This document shows positions 1 through 8,186 of a stretch of 17,359 nt of DNA, in pieces (within the stretch, counting starts at the first letter, position 1; each line of letters starts with the position of its first letter). The stretch is taken from contig JAJRPY010000034.1 in assembly GCA_024280535.1 (NCBI GenBank), positions 1-17,359 of the forward strand, written 5' to 3'. Both the position numbers and the translations under genes were made by a program. The notes under the pieces are model-generated. The model was not told the DNA's origin, did no database searches, and was given only the letters and a program-made list of their open reading frames with translations. The DNA comes from Gammaproteobacteria bacterium (lineage in GTDB: Bacteria; Pseudomonadota; Gammaproteobacteria; PS1; Pseudothioglobaceae).

Positions 1-1317
1 ACAAAGATTTGATTGGCGAACGGGAGCAATTGTTGAATCAAAAGCGCCATGCGTATTGCAATGATCAACATTTTGTAAATAAATACGCCCAGTATTGGCG
101 CGCTCCTGCATAAATTTAGTGAACAATTCTCTGGCTTTGAGGCTTTGTTTACGAATTGAATCATCTTGCTCATACAACTCATATAAGCGCTTAAATTCAG
201 CCTGATCCTCAAAGTAGGCATCGTACAAGCCAGGCACATCATGCGGTGAGAATAGGGTGATATTGCCATCTTCTAAAAAACGTTGGTACATTAAGCCATT
301 AAATTGCACGCCATAATCTAGGTGGCGGATTCTATTTTCATCAGTACCAGTGTTATTTTTTAATACCAGTAAACTTTCAACTTCTAAATGCCACAATGGG
401 TAGAAAAGGGTGGCAGCACCGCCACGAACCCCGCCTTGAGAGCAGGATTTAACCGCCGTATGAAAGTGCTTATAAAAAGGAATACAACCCGTATGCGTTG
501 CCTCGCCATGACGAATAGGGCTGCCAATAGCACGAATACGACCCGCATTAACGCCAATACCTGCGCGCTGAGAAACATATTTTACAATCGCGCCAGCCGT
601 GGCACTAATCGAATCAAGATTATCATCTGTTTCAATCAAAACACAAGACGAAAACTGGCGTGTAGGGGTGCGAACGCCCGCCATAATTGGGGTCGGCAAA
701 GAAATTTTAAAATTAGACACCGCATCATAAAAACGCTTAACCATATCTATCCTAGCCTGACCGATGTATTCTTGGAATAAGCACATGCCCACCAGCATAT
801 ACAATTGCTGTGGGGATTCGTAAATAGCGCCAGTCACCCGATTTTGCACCAAATATTTTCCCTCAAGTTGCTTAACTGCTGCATAAGAAAAATTCATATC
901 GCGCCAGTGGTCAATGCAGTGATCAAACTCTTCAATTTCGGCTTGGCTGTATTTGTCTAAAATATCGCTGTCATAAATACCCAAATCAGTAAATTTTTGC
1001 ACATGCTCAAAAAGAGGCGGTGGGGTGAATGATTTAAATGCTTTTTTGCGTAAATGAAAAATGGCTAAGCGCGCGGCTAAATATTGATAATCAGGCGAAT
1101 CGGTAGAGATTAAATCAGCGGCGGATTTGATAATAGTTTCATGGATATCTTCTGTTTTAATGCCATCAAAAAATGCTAGTTGCGCATTGATTTCAACTTG
1201 CGACACACTGACCTTTTTTAAGTCTTGTGATGCCCAGTGCACAACGCGGTGAATTTTCTCCATATCGATGGGTTCTTGCTGCCCATTACGCTTGGTAACT
1301 TTGATATTTTGCTTCAT
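1..1317 (-). CDS. nrdA: Ribonucleoside-diphosphate reductase class Ia, alpha subunit (5' part, truncated by window edge)
   Basis: Reduces ribonucleoside diphosphates to deoxyribonucleotides in the cytoplasm together with the radical-generating NrdB subunit. The frame is open for 439 codons from the ATG at 1317 to the window edge, about 58% of a typical ~760-residue NrdA. Residues ~5-95 form an ATP-cone (VTKRNG near the start, then YQYLAARLAIFHLRKKAF). The catalytic domain follows, with RQFSSCVLIE holding the redox Cys at residue 225 (codon 643-645), SQRAGIGVNAGRIRA, and KSCSQGGVRGGAATLFYP. Numbering matches E. coli NrdA exactly, so the last codon in the window (SNLC) is the thiyl-radical Cys439. 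Residues beyond it (Glu441, Cys462, C-terminal cysteines) and any nrdB lie outside the window. A GGGG stretch is the only ribosome-binding signal. The upstream region carries NrdR boxes. Confidence 0.97.
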   Translation of the reverse strand, partial: MKQNIKVTKRNGQQEPIDMEKIHRVVHWASQDLKKVSVSQVEINAQLAFFDGIKTEDIHETIIKSAADLISTDSPDYQYLAARLAIFHLRKKAFKSFTPPPLFEHVQKFTDLGIYDSDILDKYSQAEIEEFDHCIDHWRDMNFSYAAVKQLEGKYLVQNRVTGAIYESPQQLYMLVGMCLFQEYIGQARIDMVKRFYDAVSNFKISLPTPIMAGVRTPTRQFSSCVLIETDDNLDSISATAGAIVKYVSQRAGIGVNAGRIRAIGSPIRHGEATHTGCIPFYKHFHTAVKSCSQGGVRGGAATLFYPLWHLEVESLLVLKNNTGTDENRIRHLDYGVQFNGLMYQRFLEDGNITLFSPHDVPGLYDAYFEDQAEFKRLYELYEQDDSIRKQSLKARELFTKFMQERANTGRIYLQNVDHCNTHGAFDSTIAPVRQSNLC

Positions 1318-1335
1318 ATTGCCCCGAGTGAAAAA

Positions 1336-1351
1336 ACACTATATCTAGTGT
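1336..1351. promoter_or_regulatory. NrdR box 1 upstream of nrdA
   Basis: The 16-mer ACACTATATCTAGTGT matches 15 of 16 positions of the known NrdR box consensus (acaCwAtATaTwGtgt). It lies in the region just downstream of the predicted nrdA transcription start, where binding by the Zn-ribbon/ATP-cone repressor NrdR would block transcription. The nrdR gene itself is not in the window. Confidence 0.85.
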
Positions 1352-1366
1352 TATTAAAATTAATTA

Positions 1367-1382
1367 CAACTAAATATAGTGT
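1367..1382. promoter_or_regulatory. NrdR box 2, overlapping the nrdA -10 element
   Basis: CAACTAAATATAGTGT matches 13 of 16 positions of the NrdR box consensus. It starts 31 bp from box 1, about three helical turns, which is the usual spacing of paired NrdR boxes. It covers the predicted -10 hexamer. Confidence 0.75.
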
Positions 1383-1401
1383 ATTTCGACTTATTTTGCA
1401 A
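1373..1401 (-). promoter_or_regulatory. Sigma70-type promoter of nrdA
   Basis: On the minus strand TTGCAA (1401-1396) and TATATT (1378-1373) are separated by 17 bp. This places the transcription start near 1366, about 49 nt before the ATG. The -10 lies within NrdR box 2, which fits repression by NrdR. Confidence 0.6.
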
Positions 1402-1559
1402 GGGGTAATTTAATAAAACATAGTGCCAAATCGCCAAACAGTTTGCCACAAAAGGGATTGCGAGAATTAAAATAAAATAAAATAAATTTTGCCATTTTTA
1501 GCCAAAAAATAGCCTTATTGATTGGCTCAATATAAGACCAATTTTAAGCCCGATTTTGG

Positions 1560-2573
1560 CTAAATAGGCGAGGCAATTAATTGCGATTCGTCCAGCCCAT
1601 TATTGAGCAATAATTCACCCAAATAGATTAAAACCTCAGCAGGTGCACAAATGTAAACTTCGGATAAATTAACCACTTGATGATCCAGCGAATTGTAAAT
1701 TTGTTGAGCAACTTTATGGCAATTATTTAAGTGATTTCGATCAAATTCGCAGCCAATGCTTGTGTAATGATAATCGTCCATCAGTGCTTGCCAAGATTGG
1801 GCATGATTGTCAAGATACGGCTTGCATTCAATTGCAGGATAGGCCCAATAAAAGTGCACAGGGTTGTTCATTTCCAGAGAAAGGGCGTGTTCCACAAGGC
1901 TTCTGATAGGTGCAAAGCCGCTATCCCATGCAATAAACAGCATCGGTTTGTTAGAATGTTCTTTCAGTACAAAAACCCCTTTTGGGCCTACTAAATCAAT
2001 TTTATCCTTAACATTAAGCTGCTTAGAAAAAATGGCTTGAGAAAAATCATCAGCATCAATTTTGCGAATATGAAACTCAAGTGCTATGCCATGACACGGG
2101 CATGAGGCAACAGGATAGCGAGCAACAGCACCCTGATAGCTTAACTCAACATCTTGCCCAGCCATAAATTGCAAGGTTTTATAGCGTGGCGTTCGTAGCT
2201 TAATAATGGCCATATTATCATTAATAAATTGAATATCGGTGAGTTTGGCTTGAATCTGTTGAATCTCAATATGACGCACGTCACCAATCAATTCTGGCAA
2301 AATTTCAATATCTGAACGAGGTGCATTACAGCACATTAAAAATTCTGAACGGTTAAGCTGATGGGCTGACAGTACGTAATCGTGGTGTTTTATCTTGGCA
2401 AGTTTGCCGTGAATAAGCCGAGCCTTGCACGCGCCACAAGTGCCATTATTGCATTCATAGCGCATCGCCAAACCATTTAGCAAGCCACATTCAAGAATTG
2501 TATCTGACTCATTACATTCAAGCGTTTTATCTTGGCTGGTTAATGTGATAGTGTGGAATTTGGTTTCAGGCAT
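1560..2573 (-). CDS. 2Fe-2S ferredoxin-domain flavin oxidoreductase, CDP-6-deoxyglucoseen-reductase-like
   Basis: A 337-residue cytoplasmic electron-transfer protein. Residues ~5-95 are a plant-type ferredoxin domain with cluster ligands Cys41-x4-Cys46-x2-Cys49 and Cys81 (Cys82 follows). Residues ~105-200 are a flavin-binding barrel, with RYPVAS at 152-157 where the family usually has an RxYS motif. Residues ~205-330 are the nucleotide-binding domain. That domain is divergent: the usual AGGTGxxP is AWDSGFAP at 215-222, and the late YxCGP motif is YICAP. The overall order matches CDP-6-deoxy-delta-3,4-glucoseen reductases and ferredoxin-fused flavin reductases, but no sugar genes are nearby, so the natural partner is unknown. 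It follows hemH by 93 nt on the same strand and may be cotranscribed with it. There is no clear Shine-Dalgarno sequence at the ATG. Confidence 0.8.
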   Translation of the reverse strand: MPETKFHTITLTSQDKTLECNESDTILECGLLNGLAMRYECNNGTCGACKARLIHGKLAKIKHHDYVLSAHQLNRSEFLMCCNAPRSDIEILPELIGDVRHIEIQQIQAKLTDIQFINDNMAIIKLRTPRYKTLQFMAGQDVELSYQGAVARYPVASCPCHGIALEFHIRKIDADDFSQAIFSKQLNVKDKIDLVGPKGVFVLKEHSNKPMLFIAWDSGFAPIRSLVEHALSLEMNNPVHFYWAYPAIECKPYLDNHAQSWQALMDDYHYTSIGCEFDRNHLNNCHKVAQQIYNSLDHQVVNLSEVYICAPAEVLIYLGELLLNNGLDESQLIASPI

Positions 2574-2666
2574 AAATAAAAGTAGCAGGGTGGTTGCTAT
2601 TGTTAATGAAGTGAATAATAGGGGAATTTATTAGTTATTTAACATAATATAAATTATACGAATAAA

Positions 2667-3641
2667 CTACAAATGCTCAGAAATAATGTCAATCAACGCA
2701 TCAATATGATCTTGACGCGCATTTAATGCAGGAATATATCCAAACACTTTGCCACCGGCGTTAATAAAATATCCGCGATTTTCATCATCAATTTCTTCAA
2801 GTGTCTCCAAACAATCCGCCGAGAAACCTGGACACACCACCTGAACACTATTAACACCCGCATGAGCAAATGACTCCAGCGTATCTTTTGTATAAGGCTT
2901 GGTCCATTCCTCTCTGCCAAAAATAGACTGAAAACTAAGCTGCCATTGATCCTTTGTTAAATTAAGCGAGCTGGCTAGCAAATCAGCCGTTTGCAGACAA
3001 TGCTGGTAATAAACATCGCCATTGTCAACATAACGCTGCGGAATGCCGTGAAATGAGATCAGCAATTTGTCAGCCACGCCATGCTCAGCTTGATATTCTC
3101 TAATGGCATTATTCAGTGCTTGAATATAGTGCTTATTTTGATAATAATGCTCAATAAAAACAAGTTCAGGTTGTTTTGACCAAGTGGCTAATGTTGAATT
3201 AATCGCATCAAGTGTTGATAGTGTGGTGGTTTTTGAATATTGAGGATACAGCGGCAATACAATAATTTTTTCACAAGCCTTGTCTTTGAGCTTGTTGAGT
3301 GCAACGGAAATGGATGGATTGCCATAACGCATACCCAGTGCAAATTCCAGCTCAGTATGTTGTTGTTGTAAAATACCTTCTACGCCAGCAAGCTGTTGTT
3401 GAGTAAGGTTTAACAAAGGCGACCCTGGACCAAAACTGTCCCAAATTTTGGCATAGTTTAGTGCAGATTTTTTCGGTCTAATATTCAAAATAACCCAATG
3501 TAGTGCCAGCCACCAAACCAGCTTGTTTGGCGGGTCAACAACTCTAGGGTCGGACAAAAATTCAGACAAATAGCGTCTTAGTGCAGACTTTGTGGGTTCA
3601 TCTGGTGTGCCTAAGTTGGTCAGTAAAATACCGGTTTTCAT
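2667..3641 (-). CDS. hemH: Ferrochelatase
   Basis: Inserts Fe2+ into the porphyrin macrocycle in the last step of haem synthesis. It is a 324-residue protein, the usual bacterial length. It begins with the family signature GILLTNLGTPD and also has VLPLYPQYS at ~128-136, SFHGIPQRY with the metal-inserting His198, SIFGREEWTKPY at ~239-250, and PGFSADCLETLEEID with the conserved acidic residue Glu279. No Fe-S cluster cysteine cluster or membrane tail is seen at the C-terminus. The start codon overlaps the thioredoxin stop as ATGA (4-nt overlap), with AAGGTG just upstream as ribosome-binding site, so the two are translationally coupled. The link to a thioredoxin suggests co-expression under redox control; that is inference. 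Confidence 0.96.
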   Translation of the reverse strand: MKTGILLTNLGTPDEPTKSALRRYLSEFLSDPRVVDPPNKLVWWLALHWVILNIRPKKSALNYAKIWDSFGPGSPLLNLTQQQLAGVEGILQQQHTELEFALGMRYGNPSISVALNKLKDKACEKIIVLPLYPQYSKTTTLSTLDAINSTLATWSKQPELVFIEHYYQNKHYIQALNNAIREYQAEHGVADKLLISFHGIPQRYVDNGDVYYQHCLQTADLLASSLNLTKDQWQLSFQSIFGREEWTKPYTKDTLESFAHAGVNSVQVVCPGFSADCLETLEEIDDENRGYFINAGGKVFGYIPALNARQDHIDALIDIISEHL

Positions 3642-3982
3642 ATCACCTTGGCCAAATTGGTATCAATAAAATGACGCACAAAATCAGGCGCCTGTGTTGA
3701 ATGAAAACGATCCACCTCTTGGCCATCAATAAAAGCAATCACTGTTGGAAAGCCACGCACTTGATAACGTCCAGCAATTTTCATATTCTCATCCTCGGCT
3801 TCAATGTTGGTCAGTAGTAATTTTGCCTCATCAAATTCAGCGACAACAGAAGTAATAATGGGCGCCAATCTATTACACGGGGCACACCACTCGGCTGAAA
3901 TATCCAATACCACTAAGCGTTCAAAAGACGCTTGCAAAACCAGCGTTTCAAATGTATCAATATTGACTTTTAATGCAGACAT
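3638..3982 (-). CDS. Thioredoxin-family protein with a CAPC active site
   Basis: A 114-residue single thioredoxin domain with no signal peptide, so cytoplasmic. The active site is EWCAPC with Cys33 and Cys36 (Ala replaces the Gly of classical WCGPC). The buried Asp27 corresponds to Asp26 of E. coli TrxA, and the cis-proline is Pro79 in GFPT. It is likely a dithiol reductant or a redox chaperone of the thioredoxin/CnoX type without the TPR part. It is the first gene before hemH and overlaps it by 4 nt. AAGGTG lies 9 nt before the ATG. The reading through all key residues is clear; the physiological substrate is not. Confidence 0.9.
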   Translation of the reverse strand: MSALKVNIDTFETLVLQASFERLVVLDISAEWCAPCNRLAPIITSVVAEFDEAKLLLTNIEAEDENMKIAGRYQVRGFPTVIAFIDGQEVDRFHSTQAPDFVRHFIDTNLAKVI

Positions 3983-4321
3983 ATTATTAGCACCTTAAAA
4001 AATGTTAAATCAACGAACCACTCCCTATCTTTATCAACGACCAATATAAGCAAGCCTTGCCCGTCGAAGTGATAAAAAGTAGCCATAGTATAGCCGAAAA
4101 TGATAAAAATCTAAAAAAATAAGCCAAAAAATAGACAAAATAACTAAAAATCAATGACTTATAAGAATAAAAATAACTTAGCCGTATTTTAATAGTTTTA
4201 CGTAAAGACAAGCCTTTGCTTAGTTTTTTAATAAAAATCGCTTAAATCTAATATTTGGCGTTATTCATCAAAAATGAGTTAAAAAGTTATTTTTTTGATG
4301 TTTTAAGGTGTTGGATTTTAC
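3983..4321. other. Intergenic region with a short coding-like remnant and an inverted repeat
   Basis: This is very AT-rich sequence between the thioredoxin gene and the orphan winged-helix gene. On the plus strand, 4009-4122 is an open frame of 37 codons without an ATG whose translation (INEPLPIFINDQYKQALPVE...) looks protein-like but is not recognised. A perfect 9-bp inverted repeat, CATCAAAAA (4266-4274) and TTTTTGATG (4292-4300), lies 22-56 nt beyond the stop of the winged-helix gene. It could act as a 3' hairpin, but it has no proper U-run. No convincing promoter was found. Confidence 0.4.
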
Positions 4322-4750
4322 TTAGGGTGATTTTGTACGAACAAATTTAGAGGTTAGTCGATATTTTTGTTTTGGGCTTTTGGGTTTTTCTGGAATGGTT
4401 CGTTCAAAAAAACCATGCTCCAATAATGGATTTAAAATATCATTGCGAAATCGGGTCTTATGTGTTCGATTTAAGATTTTCATCAACTCTTCAGCGCTAC
4501 TTTCCAAATGACAAGTTCGTAAAATTTTAACTTGGTCCGAGCTGATTTCTTCTAAAATACAACTTAGTCCCTTCTTGGTACTTGATGTATGATTAGGTAC
4601 TTCTGTATAAGTGTTTTCTTGAAAATTAAATCCCTGTTGTTCGGATAAAATTGGGCGTTGATTGTTGCGTTTTAATTCCTTATTCCAGTCTTTATTGTCA
4701 ACTGAATTTTGCGGTTTGTTTGTTTTTTTGTTTTTTGAGAACCAGGCCAT
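4322..4750 (-). CDS. Orphan winged-helix protein, related to the C-terminal domain of Fic/AlbA_2-type proteins
   Basis: A 142-residue protein. Residues 1-60 are polar, Lys/Asn/Gln-rich and probably disordered (MAWFSKNKKTNKPQ at the start). Residues ~68-135 resemble the winged-helix domain that normally closes Fic-family or AlbA_2 (helix-turn-helix ATPase) proteins: SSDQVKILR, then KTRFRNDILNPLLEHGFFE, then TIPEKPKSPKQKYRLT as the wing. In those families the domain follows a catalytic domain; here it stands alone. It could be a free-standing DNA-binding protein or a relic of a larger gene. The frame is clean and has its own ATG, but there is no obvious ribosome-binding site. No toxin or antitoxin partner is adjacent. 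Confidence 0.6.
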   Translation of the reverse strand: MAWFSKNKKTNKPQNSVDNKDWNKELKRNNQRPILSEQQGFNFQENTYTEVPNHTSSTKKGLSCILEEISSDQVKILRTCHLESSAEELMKILNRTHKTRFRNDILNPLLEHGFFERTIPEKPKSPKQKYRLTSKFVRTKSP

Positions 4751-4821
4751 GATGATGAAATATTGAACGAGTTGAGGTTAGTTTAACAAAAAATGGCACA
4801 AATTAACAGACAGAATATCAA

Positions 4822-4844
4822 CCAAGTGCAACTTAAGCGCTTGG
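4822..4844. other. Stem-loop of unknown role
   Basis: CCAAGTGC (4822-4829) and GCGCTTGG (4837-4844) form an 8-bp stem with one T-G wobble around a 7-nt loop. No U-run follows on either strand, so it is not a standard terminator. It lies between the orphan winged-helix gene and the aap operon. Confidence 0.35.
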
Positions 4845-5026
4845 AAAATGATATATTTTGCAGGCAATAGTGAAGAAAATGGCTGATTATTTAACGATTT
4901 TTTAGGTGAAAAGGTGCCATTCATGTGTTGGTTTTTTATATTAGTTGCAATGAGTTTGCTGGCAGAATGACTGATAAGCGATTAATCAAAGCCAAAAATA
5001 ATTTTAAGTTAAATACAAGTTGTTTA

Positions 5027-5767
5027 TTAAGTAAGGATTTGCTCTAAAAACAATTGTAAGCGCTCTGATTCTGGGTTTTTGAAGAAGTTATCTGGCGTGT
5101 TTTCTTCAATAATCTGCCCCTCGTCCATAAAAATAACGCGATTGGCTACTTTTCTAGCAAAGCCCATCTCATGAGTAACGCAAATCATAGTAATGCCCTC
5201 TTTAGCCAATTCAACCATAACATCTAGCACTTCTGAAATCATCTCCGGATCGAGTGCTGAAGTGGGTTCATCAAATAGCATAATTTTAGGTGAAGTGCAT
5301 AATGCCCTGGCAATGGCAACGCGCTGTTGCTGGCCACCAGAGAGCTGATTTGGATACTTTTCAGCTTGGTCCTTGATGCCGACACGATCAAGTAGTTCTA
5401 AGGCTTTTTTCCTTGATTCTTGCTTGCTTTTATTATGCACCCAAATTGGGGCAAGTGTAATGTTATCGATGATACTAAGGTGTGGGAATAAATCGAAATG
5501 TTGAAACACCATAGACACTTCTGAGCGCACTTGTCTGATTTTTTTAACATCGTTTGTCAGCTTAGTGCCGTCAACAATAATTGAACCTTCTTGAAACTCT
5601 TCTAAAAAGTTGACACAGCGTATTAAGGTAGATTTTCCACTGCCTGAAGGTCCACAAATAACAATAATTTCACCCTCTTTTATAGTTAAATTAATGTCAT
5701 TCAATGCTTGGAAATCTCCGTACCATTTATTGACACCTTTAATGCTAATAATCTCGTCTTTATTCAT
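5027..5767 (-). CDS. aapP: General L-amino acid ABC transporter, ATP-binding protein AapP
   Basis: The ATPase of a polar-amino-acid importer; it couples ATP hydrolysis at the inner membrane to transport. It has 246 residues, with Walker [10 protein letters not shown] at 39-47, Q-loop Gln89 ([10 protein letters not shown]), signature [15 protein letters not shown] from 142, Walker B IMLFDEP with Glu167, D-loop SALD, and H-loop His199 (CVTHEMGFA). All ATPase residues are present. It follows aapM by 12 nt and ends the aapJQMP operon. GAG lies upstream of the ATG as a weak ribosome-binding site. The operon order and long permeases indicate the Aap/Bzt type rather than the glutamine-specific GlnQ type. 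Confidence 0.95.
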   Translation of the reverse strand: MNKDEIISIKGVNKWYGDFQALNDINLTIKEGEIIVICGPSGSGKSTLIRCVNFLEEFQEGSIIVDGTKLTNDVKKIRQVRSEVSMVFQHFDLFPHLSIIDNITLAPIWVHNKSKQESRKKALELLDRVGIKDQAEKYPNQLSGGQQQRVAIARALCTSPKIMLFDEPTSALDPEMISEVLDVMVELAKEGITMICVTHEMGFARKVANRVIFMDEGQIIEENTPDNFFKNPESERLQLFLEQILT

Positions 5768-5779
5768 AATATTCTCGTG

Positions 5780-6877
5780 TTAATGTTCTGTATTGAAGCG
5801 CTTTTCTAACGTTTTTGAGTACTGCGACATCAGGAATAAAATCACCCAAATCACAATAGCCACAAACACAATGCCTTCTGTTTTTCTGCCTAGCCAATCG
5901 GCATCACTGGTGGCTAGTTTTGCAATGGCTAGCATATCAAAAAGACCAATAATAAGTACCAAGGTGGTGTCTTTAAAGAGTGCGATAAACGAGCCAACAA
6001 TGTTAGGGATTGATATTTTTAACGCCTGAGGCAGAATAACCAGCGCCATTTTTTGTACAAAGTTTAACCCTGCTGCATCAGCCGCTTCGTACTGCCCTTT
6101 TGGCACCGCTTGTAGCCCGCCGCGAATTACCTCGGCAATATAAACGGATTGGAACATGGTAATGCCAATTAGCGCCCTGAGTAATTTGTCAAAATCAATG
6201 TCGCTAATGAAAAACAACGGCAGCATAACAGAGGCCATAAATAAAATAATAATCAGTGGGATGCCACGAATAAATTCAATGCAGAAAACACTTAAAAACT
6301 TGATGATTTTCATTGTTGATTGTCTGCCTAAGGCCAAAGCAATGCCGATTGGAAACGAGGCAACAATACCCACTGACGCCACCACAATGGTGAGCATTAA
6401 ACCACCCCATCGATGTGTTTCAACCACCGCTATGCCCAGCGTTTCACTGCCATACAATAAGAAAAAGGCAATAAATGGGTATATAAAGAATAAACTAAGT
6501 ATCACCTTATTTTTATATCTATTGCCCTTTAGTAGGCGAGCAATTATGCCAAACGCCACAGTAATGATTAACAACAAATTAGGGCGCCAGTATTCTTCTG
6601 ATGGGTACATGCCATACATAAATAAATTTATCTTAAAGCCGATGTATGACCAACAGGCGGCTTCTCGGGTGCATTCGTTATTGGTTGCTGAGGTAAAATC
6701 TGCGCTAAATATCATCCAATCCAATAAAGGCGGGATGATTAAATAAAGTAAATAAATAGCGATAAAACTAAACGCAGTGTTAAGTTTTGAGGAAAACAGA
6801 TTTTGCATAAGCCAACCCGTAACCCCTACTTGTGATAGGGGTGCTGGCTTGGCTGTTTTTAGCTTGAAAGTACTCAT
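5780..6877 (-). CDS. aapM: General L-amino acid ABC transporter, permease AapM
   Basis: An inner-membrane permease of 365 residues. Besides the usual permease core, it has an extra N-terminal hydrophobic part with a large loop (residues ~55-100, containing two Cys), as expected for AapM/BztC. Core helices start near 150 (GIAVVETHRWGGL). The cytoplasmic EAA coupling loop is at ~249-290, EVIRGGLQAVPKGQYEAADAAG followed by LPQALKISIPN. The start codon overlaps the aapQ stop as ATGA (4-nt overlap), with AGGA upstream, so the two permease subunits are translationally coupled. They should form a heterodimer with AapP dimers on the cytoplasmic side. Confidence 0.94.
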   Translation of the reverse strand: MSTFKLKTAKPAPLSQVGVTGWLMQNLFSSKLNTAFSFIAIYLLYLIIPPLLDWMIFSADFTSATNNECTREAACWSYIGFKINLFMYGMYPSEEYWRPNLLLIITVAFGIIARLLKGNRYKNKVILSLFFIYPFIAFFLLYGSETLGIAVVETHRWGGLMLTIVVASVGIVASFPIGIALALGRQSTMKIIKFLSVFCIEFIRGIPLIIILFMASVMLPLFFISDIDFDKLLRALIGITMFQSVYIAEVIRGGLQAVPKGQYEAADAAGLNFVQKMALVILPQALKISIPNIVGSFIALFKDTTLVLIIGLFDMLAIAKLATSDADWLGRKTEGIVFVAIVIWVILFLMSQYSKTLEKRFNTEH

Positions 6878-8034
6878 GGGTTTAATCCTATAATGCGCAT
6901 ACGATGGTTGACGATGTTTAGTATTAATGAAATGATGAGTGAAATGGTTAAATACACTGCCATGGTCATTAATAGGACTTCAATGGCTTGCCCAACTTGG
7001 TTCAGCACCGTGCCTGCAAATACACCGACTAAGTCAGCATAGCCAATGGCGGCGGCTAATGAGGAATTTTTGGTTAGGTTGAGGTATTGATTGATAATGG
7101 GCGGTATGGCGACTCTAAAGGCTTGTGGTAATAGCACCAGTTTGAGTGTTTGAGTGTAGGACAGCCCCATTGCCAATGCTGCTTCTGTTTGCCCTTGATC
7201 GACTGATTCAATGCCCGATCTGATGGCTTCAGCAATATAAGTGGCCGCATAAATGCTAAGTGCCAATACCAGTGCCAAAAACTCGGGCGAAAAAGCAATA
7301 CCACCCTTGAAGTTAAACCCTTGCAAGGATGGATAGTCAAAATGCATAGGTGCACCAATGGCAAAATAAACAACGCTTGGTAACGCTATAACAAATAATA
7401 ACGAATACCCTATTGTATTGGTTCTAATCCCCGTTTCGTCGCGTTTTTTGGCAAAGCGACGTTTATTTATAAACATGGCAACGATGCCAACAATCAATGC
7501 AACAAATACCCAAATAAAGCCATCTTCTGCGATAGGCTTGGGCAGGTAAATTCCCCTAAGGTTTAGAAAAATAGCATCAAATAATGCCATGCTATTTCTT
7601 GGAGAAGGTAGCACGCTAAGTGCCAAGTTATACCAAAATAGAATCTGTAACAAAATAGGAATATTTCTAAAAAGCTCGATATAGGCATTTGCCAACCTAG
7701 AAATTAGATAGTTTTTGGATAATCTGGCGATGCCGATGATCAAGCCTAGAATGCTTGCCAATATAATGCCGATAACTGAAACGACCAGGGTATTAATAAG
7801 CCCGACATAAAAAACTTGTAGGTTGCTAGAATCGATCGTGTAGTCAATAAAATACTCAGAAATACCAAACCCAGCCCTAGTATCTAAAAAATCAAAACCA
7901 CTGCGAATGCCCAAACGCTCGATATTAAAGCCAAGATTGTTAATGGCGTTATAACCAATATAGAGGACAATGGCTATCACGATTAGCTGAAACAAGATAA
8001 ATCGCACTTTGTTGTTGTTTAAAAAATCAAACAT
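6874..8034 (-). CDS. aapQ: General L-amino acid ABC transporter, permease AapQ
   Basis: An inner-membrane permease of 386 residues, longer than simple His/Gln permeases as in the AapQ/BztB family. It has an N-terminal helix at ~11-30, a periplasmic segment around DTRAGFGISEYFIDY, core helices from ~75 (GLINTLVVSVIG), a second hydrophobic block at ~172-230, and the EAA loop at ~269-310 (EAIRSGIESVDQGQTEAALAMG, then LPQAFRVAIPP). It is the second gene of the operon, separated from aapJ by 196 nt that hold a terminator and an inverted-repeat element. No Shine-Dalgarno sequence is evident. AapQ level should depend on readthrough of that terminator unless a promoter lies in the gap. Confidence 0.94.
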   Translation of the reverse strand: MFDFLNNNKVRFILFQLIVIAIVLYIGYNAINNLGFNIERLGIRSGFDFLDTRAGFGISEYFIDYTIDSSNLQVFYVGLINTLVVSVIGIILASILGLIIGIARLSKNYLISRLANAYIELFRNIPILLQILFWYNLALSVLPSPRNSMALFDAIFLNLRGIYLPKPIAEDGFIWVFVALIVGIVAMFINKRRFAKKRDETGIRTNTIGYSLLFVIALPSVVYFAIGAPMHFDYPSLQGFNFKGGIAFSPEFLALVLALSIYAATYIAEAIRSGIESVDQGQTEAALAMGLSYTQTLKLVLLPQAFRVAIPPIINQYLNLTKNSSLAAAIGYADLVGVFAGTVLNQVGQAIEVLLMTMAVYLTISLIISLILNIVNHRMRIIGLNP

Positions 8035-8083
8035 AAAATAGCATTATTATTAAGTTGTTAAAAAAAATTGCTCGTTAATAAAG

Positions 8084-8168
8084 ACCTTTGCATAAACCAT
8101 GATTAACAAAATAACCGCTTAGATAAAAAACAGGTATTTTGATGAGTATTCATAAGTTATGCAAAGGT
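8084..8168. repeat. Small element bounded by 12-bp perfect inverted repeats (MITE-like)
   Basis: ACCTTTGCATAA (8084-8095) and TTATGCAAAGGT (8157-8168) are exact reverse complements separated by 61 bp with no coding content. The octamer TTAATAAA occurs at 8075-8082 and again at 8176-8183. It could be a target duplication, but it is AT-rich and not placed symmetrically. The size, the arms and the intergenic position fit a miniature inverted-repeat transposable element or a solo relic of an insertion sequence. In the aap transcript the arms would form a long hairpin. Confidence 0.5.
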
Positions 8169-8186
8169 TTCTAAATTAATAAATTT

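Noticed and set aside
388..780. Plus-strand open frame of 130 codons
   Set aside because: It is antisense to nrdA, whose translation matches the family throughout; its own translation is Asn/Arg-rich and unlike a protein.
1504..1527. Possible terminator downstream of the ferredoxin-reductase gene
   Set aside because: The stem has only 4 bp (AGCC/GGCT) with a 9-nt loop before U6, which is too weak to call.
4005..4211. Minus-strand frame of 68 codons with hydrophobic translation
   Set aside because: The Phe/Ser/Tyr-rich product is what AT-rich noncoding sequence gives; no ribosome-binding site or recognisable pattern.
6156..6746. Plus-strand frame of 196 codons
   Set aside because: It is the antisense shadow of the aapM membrane segments.
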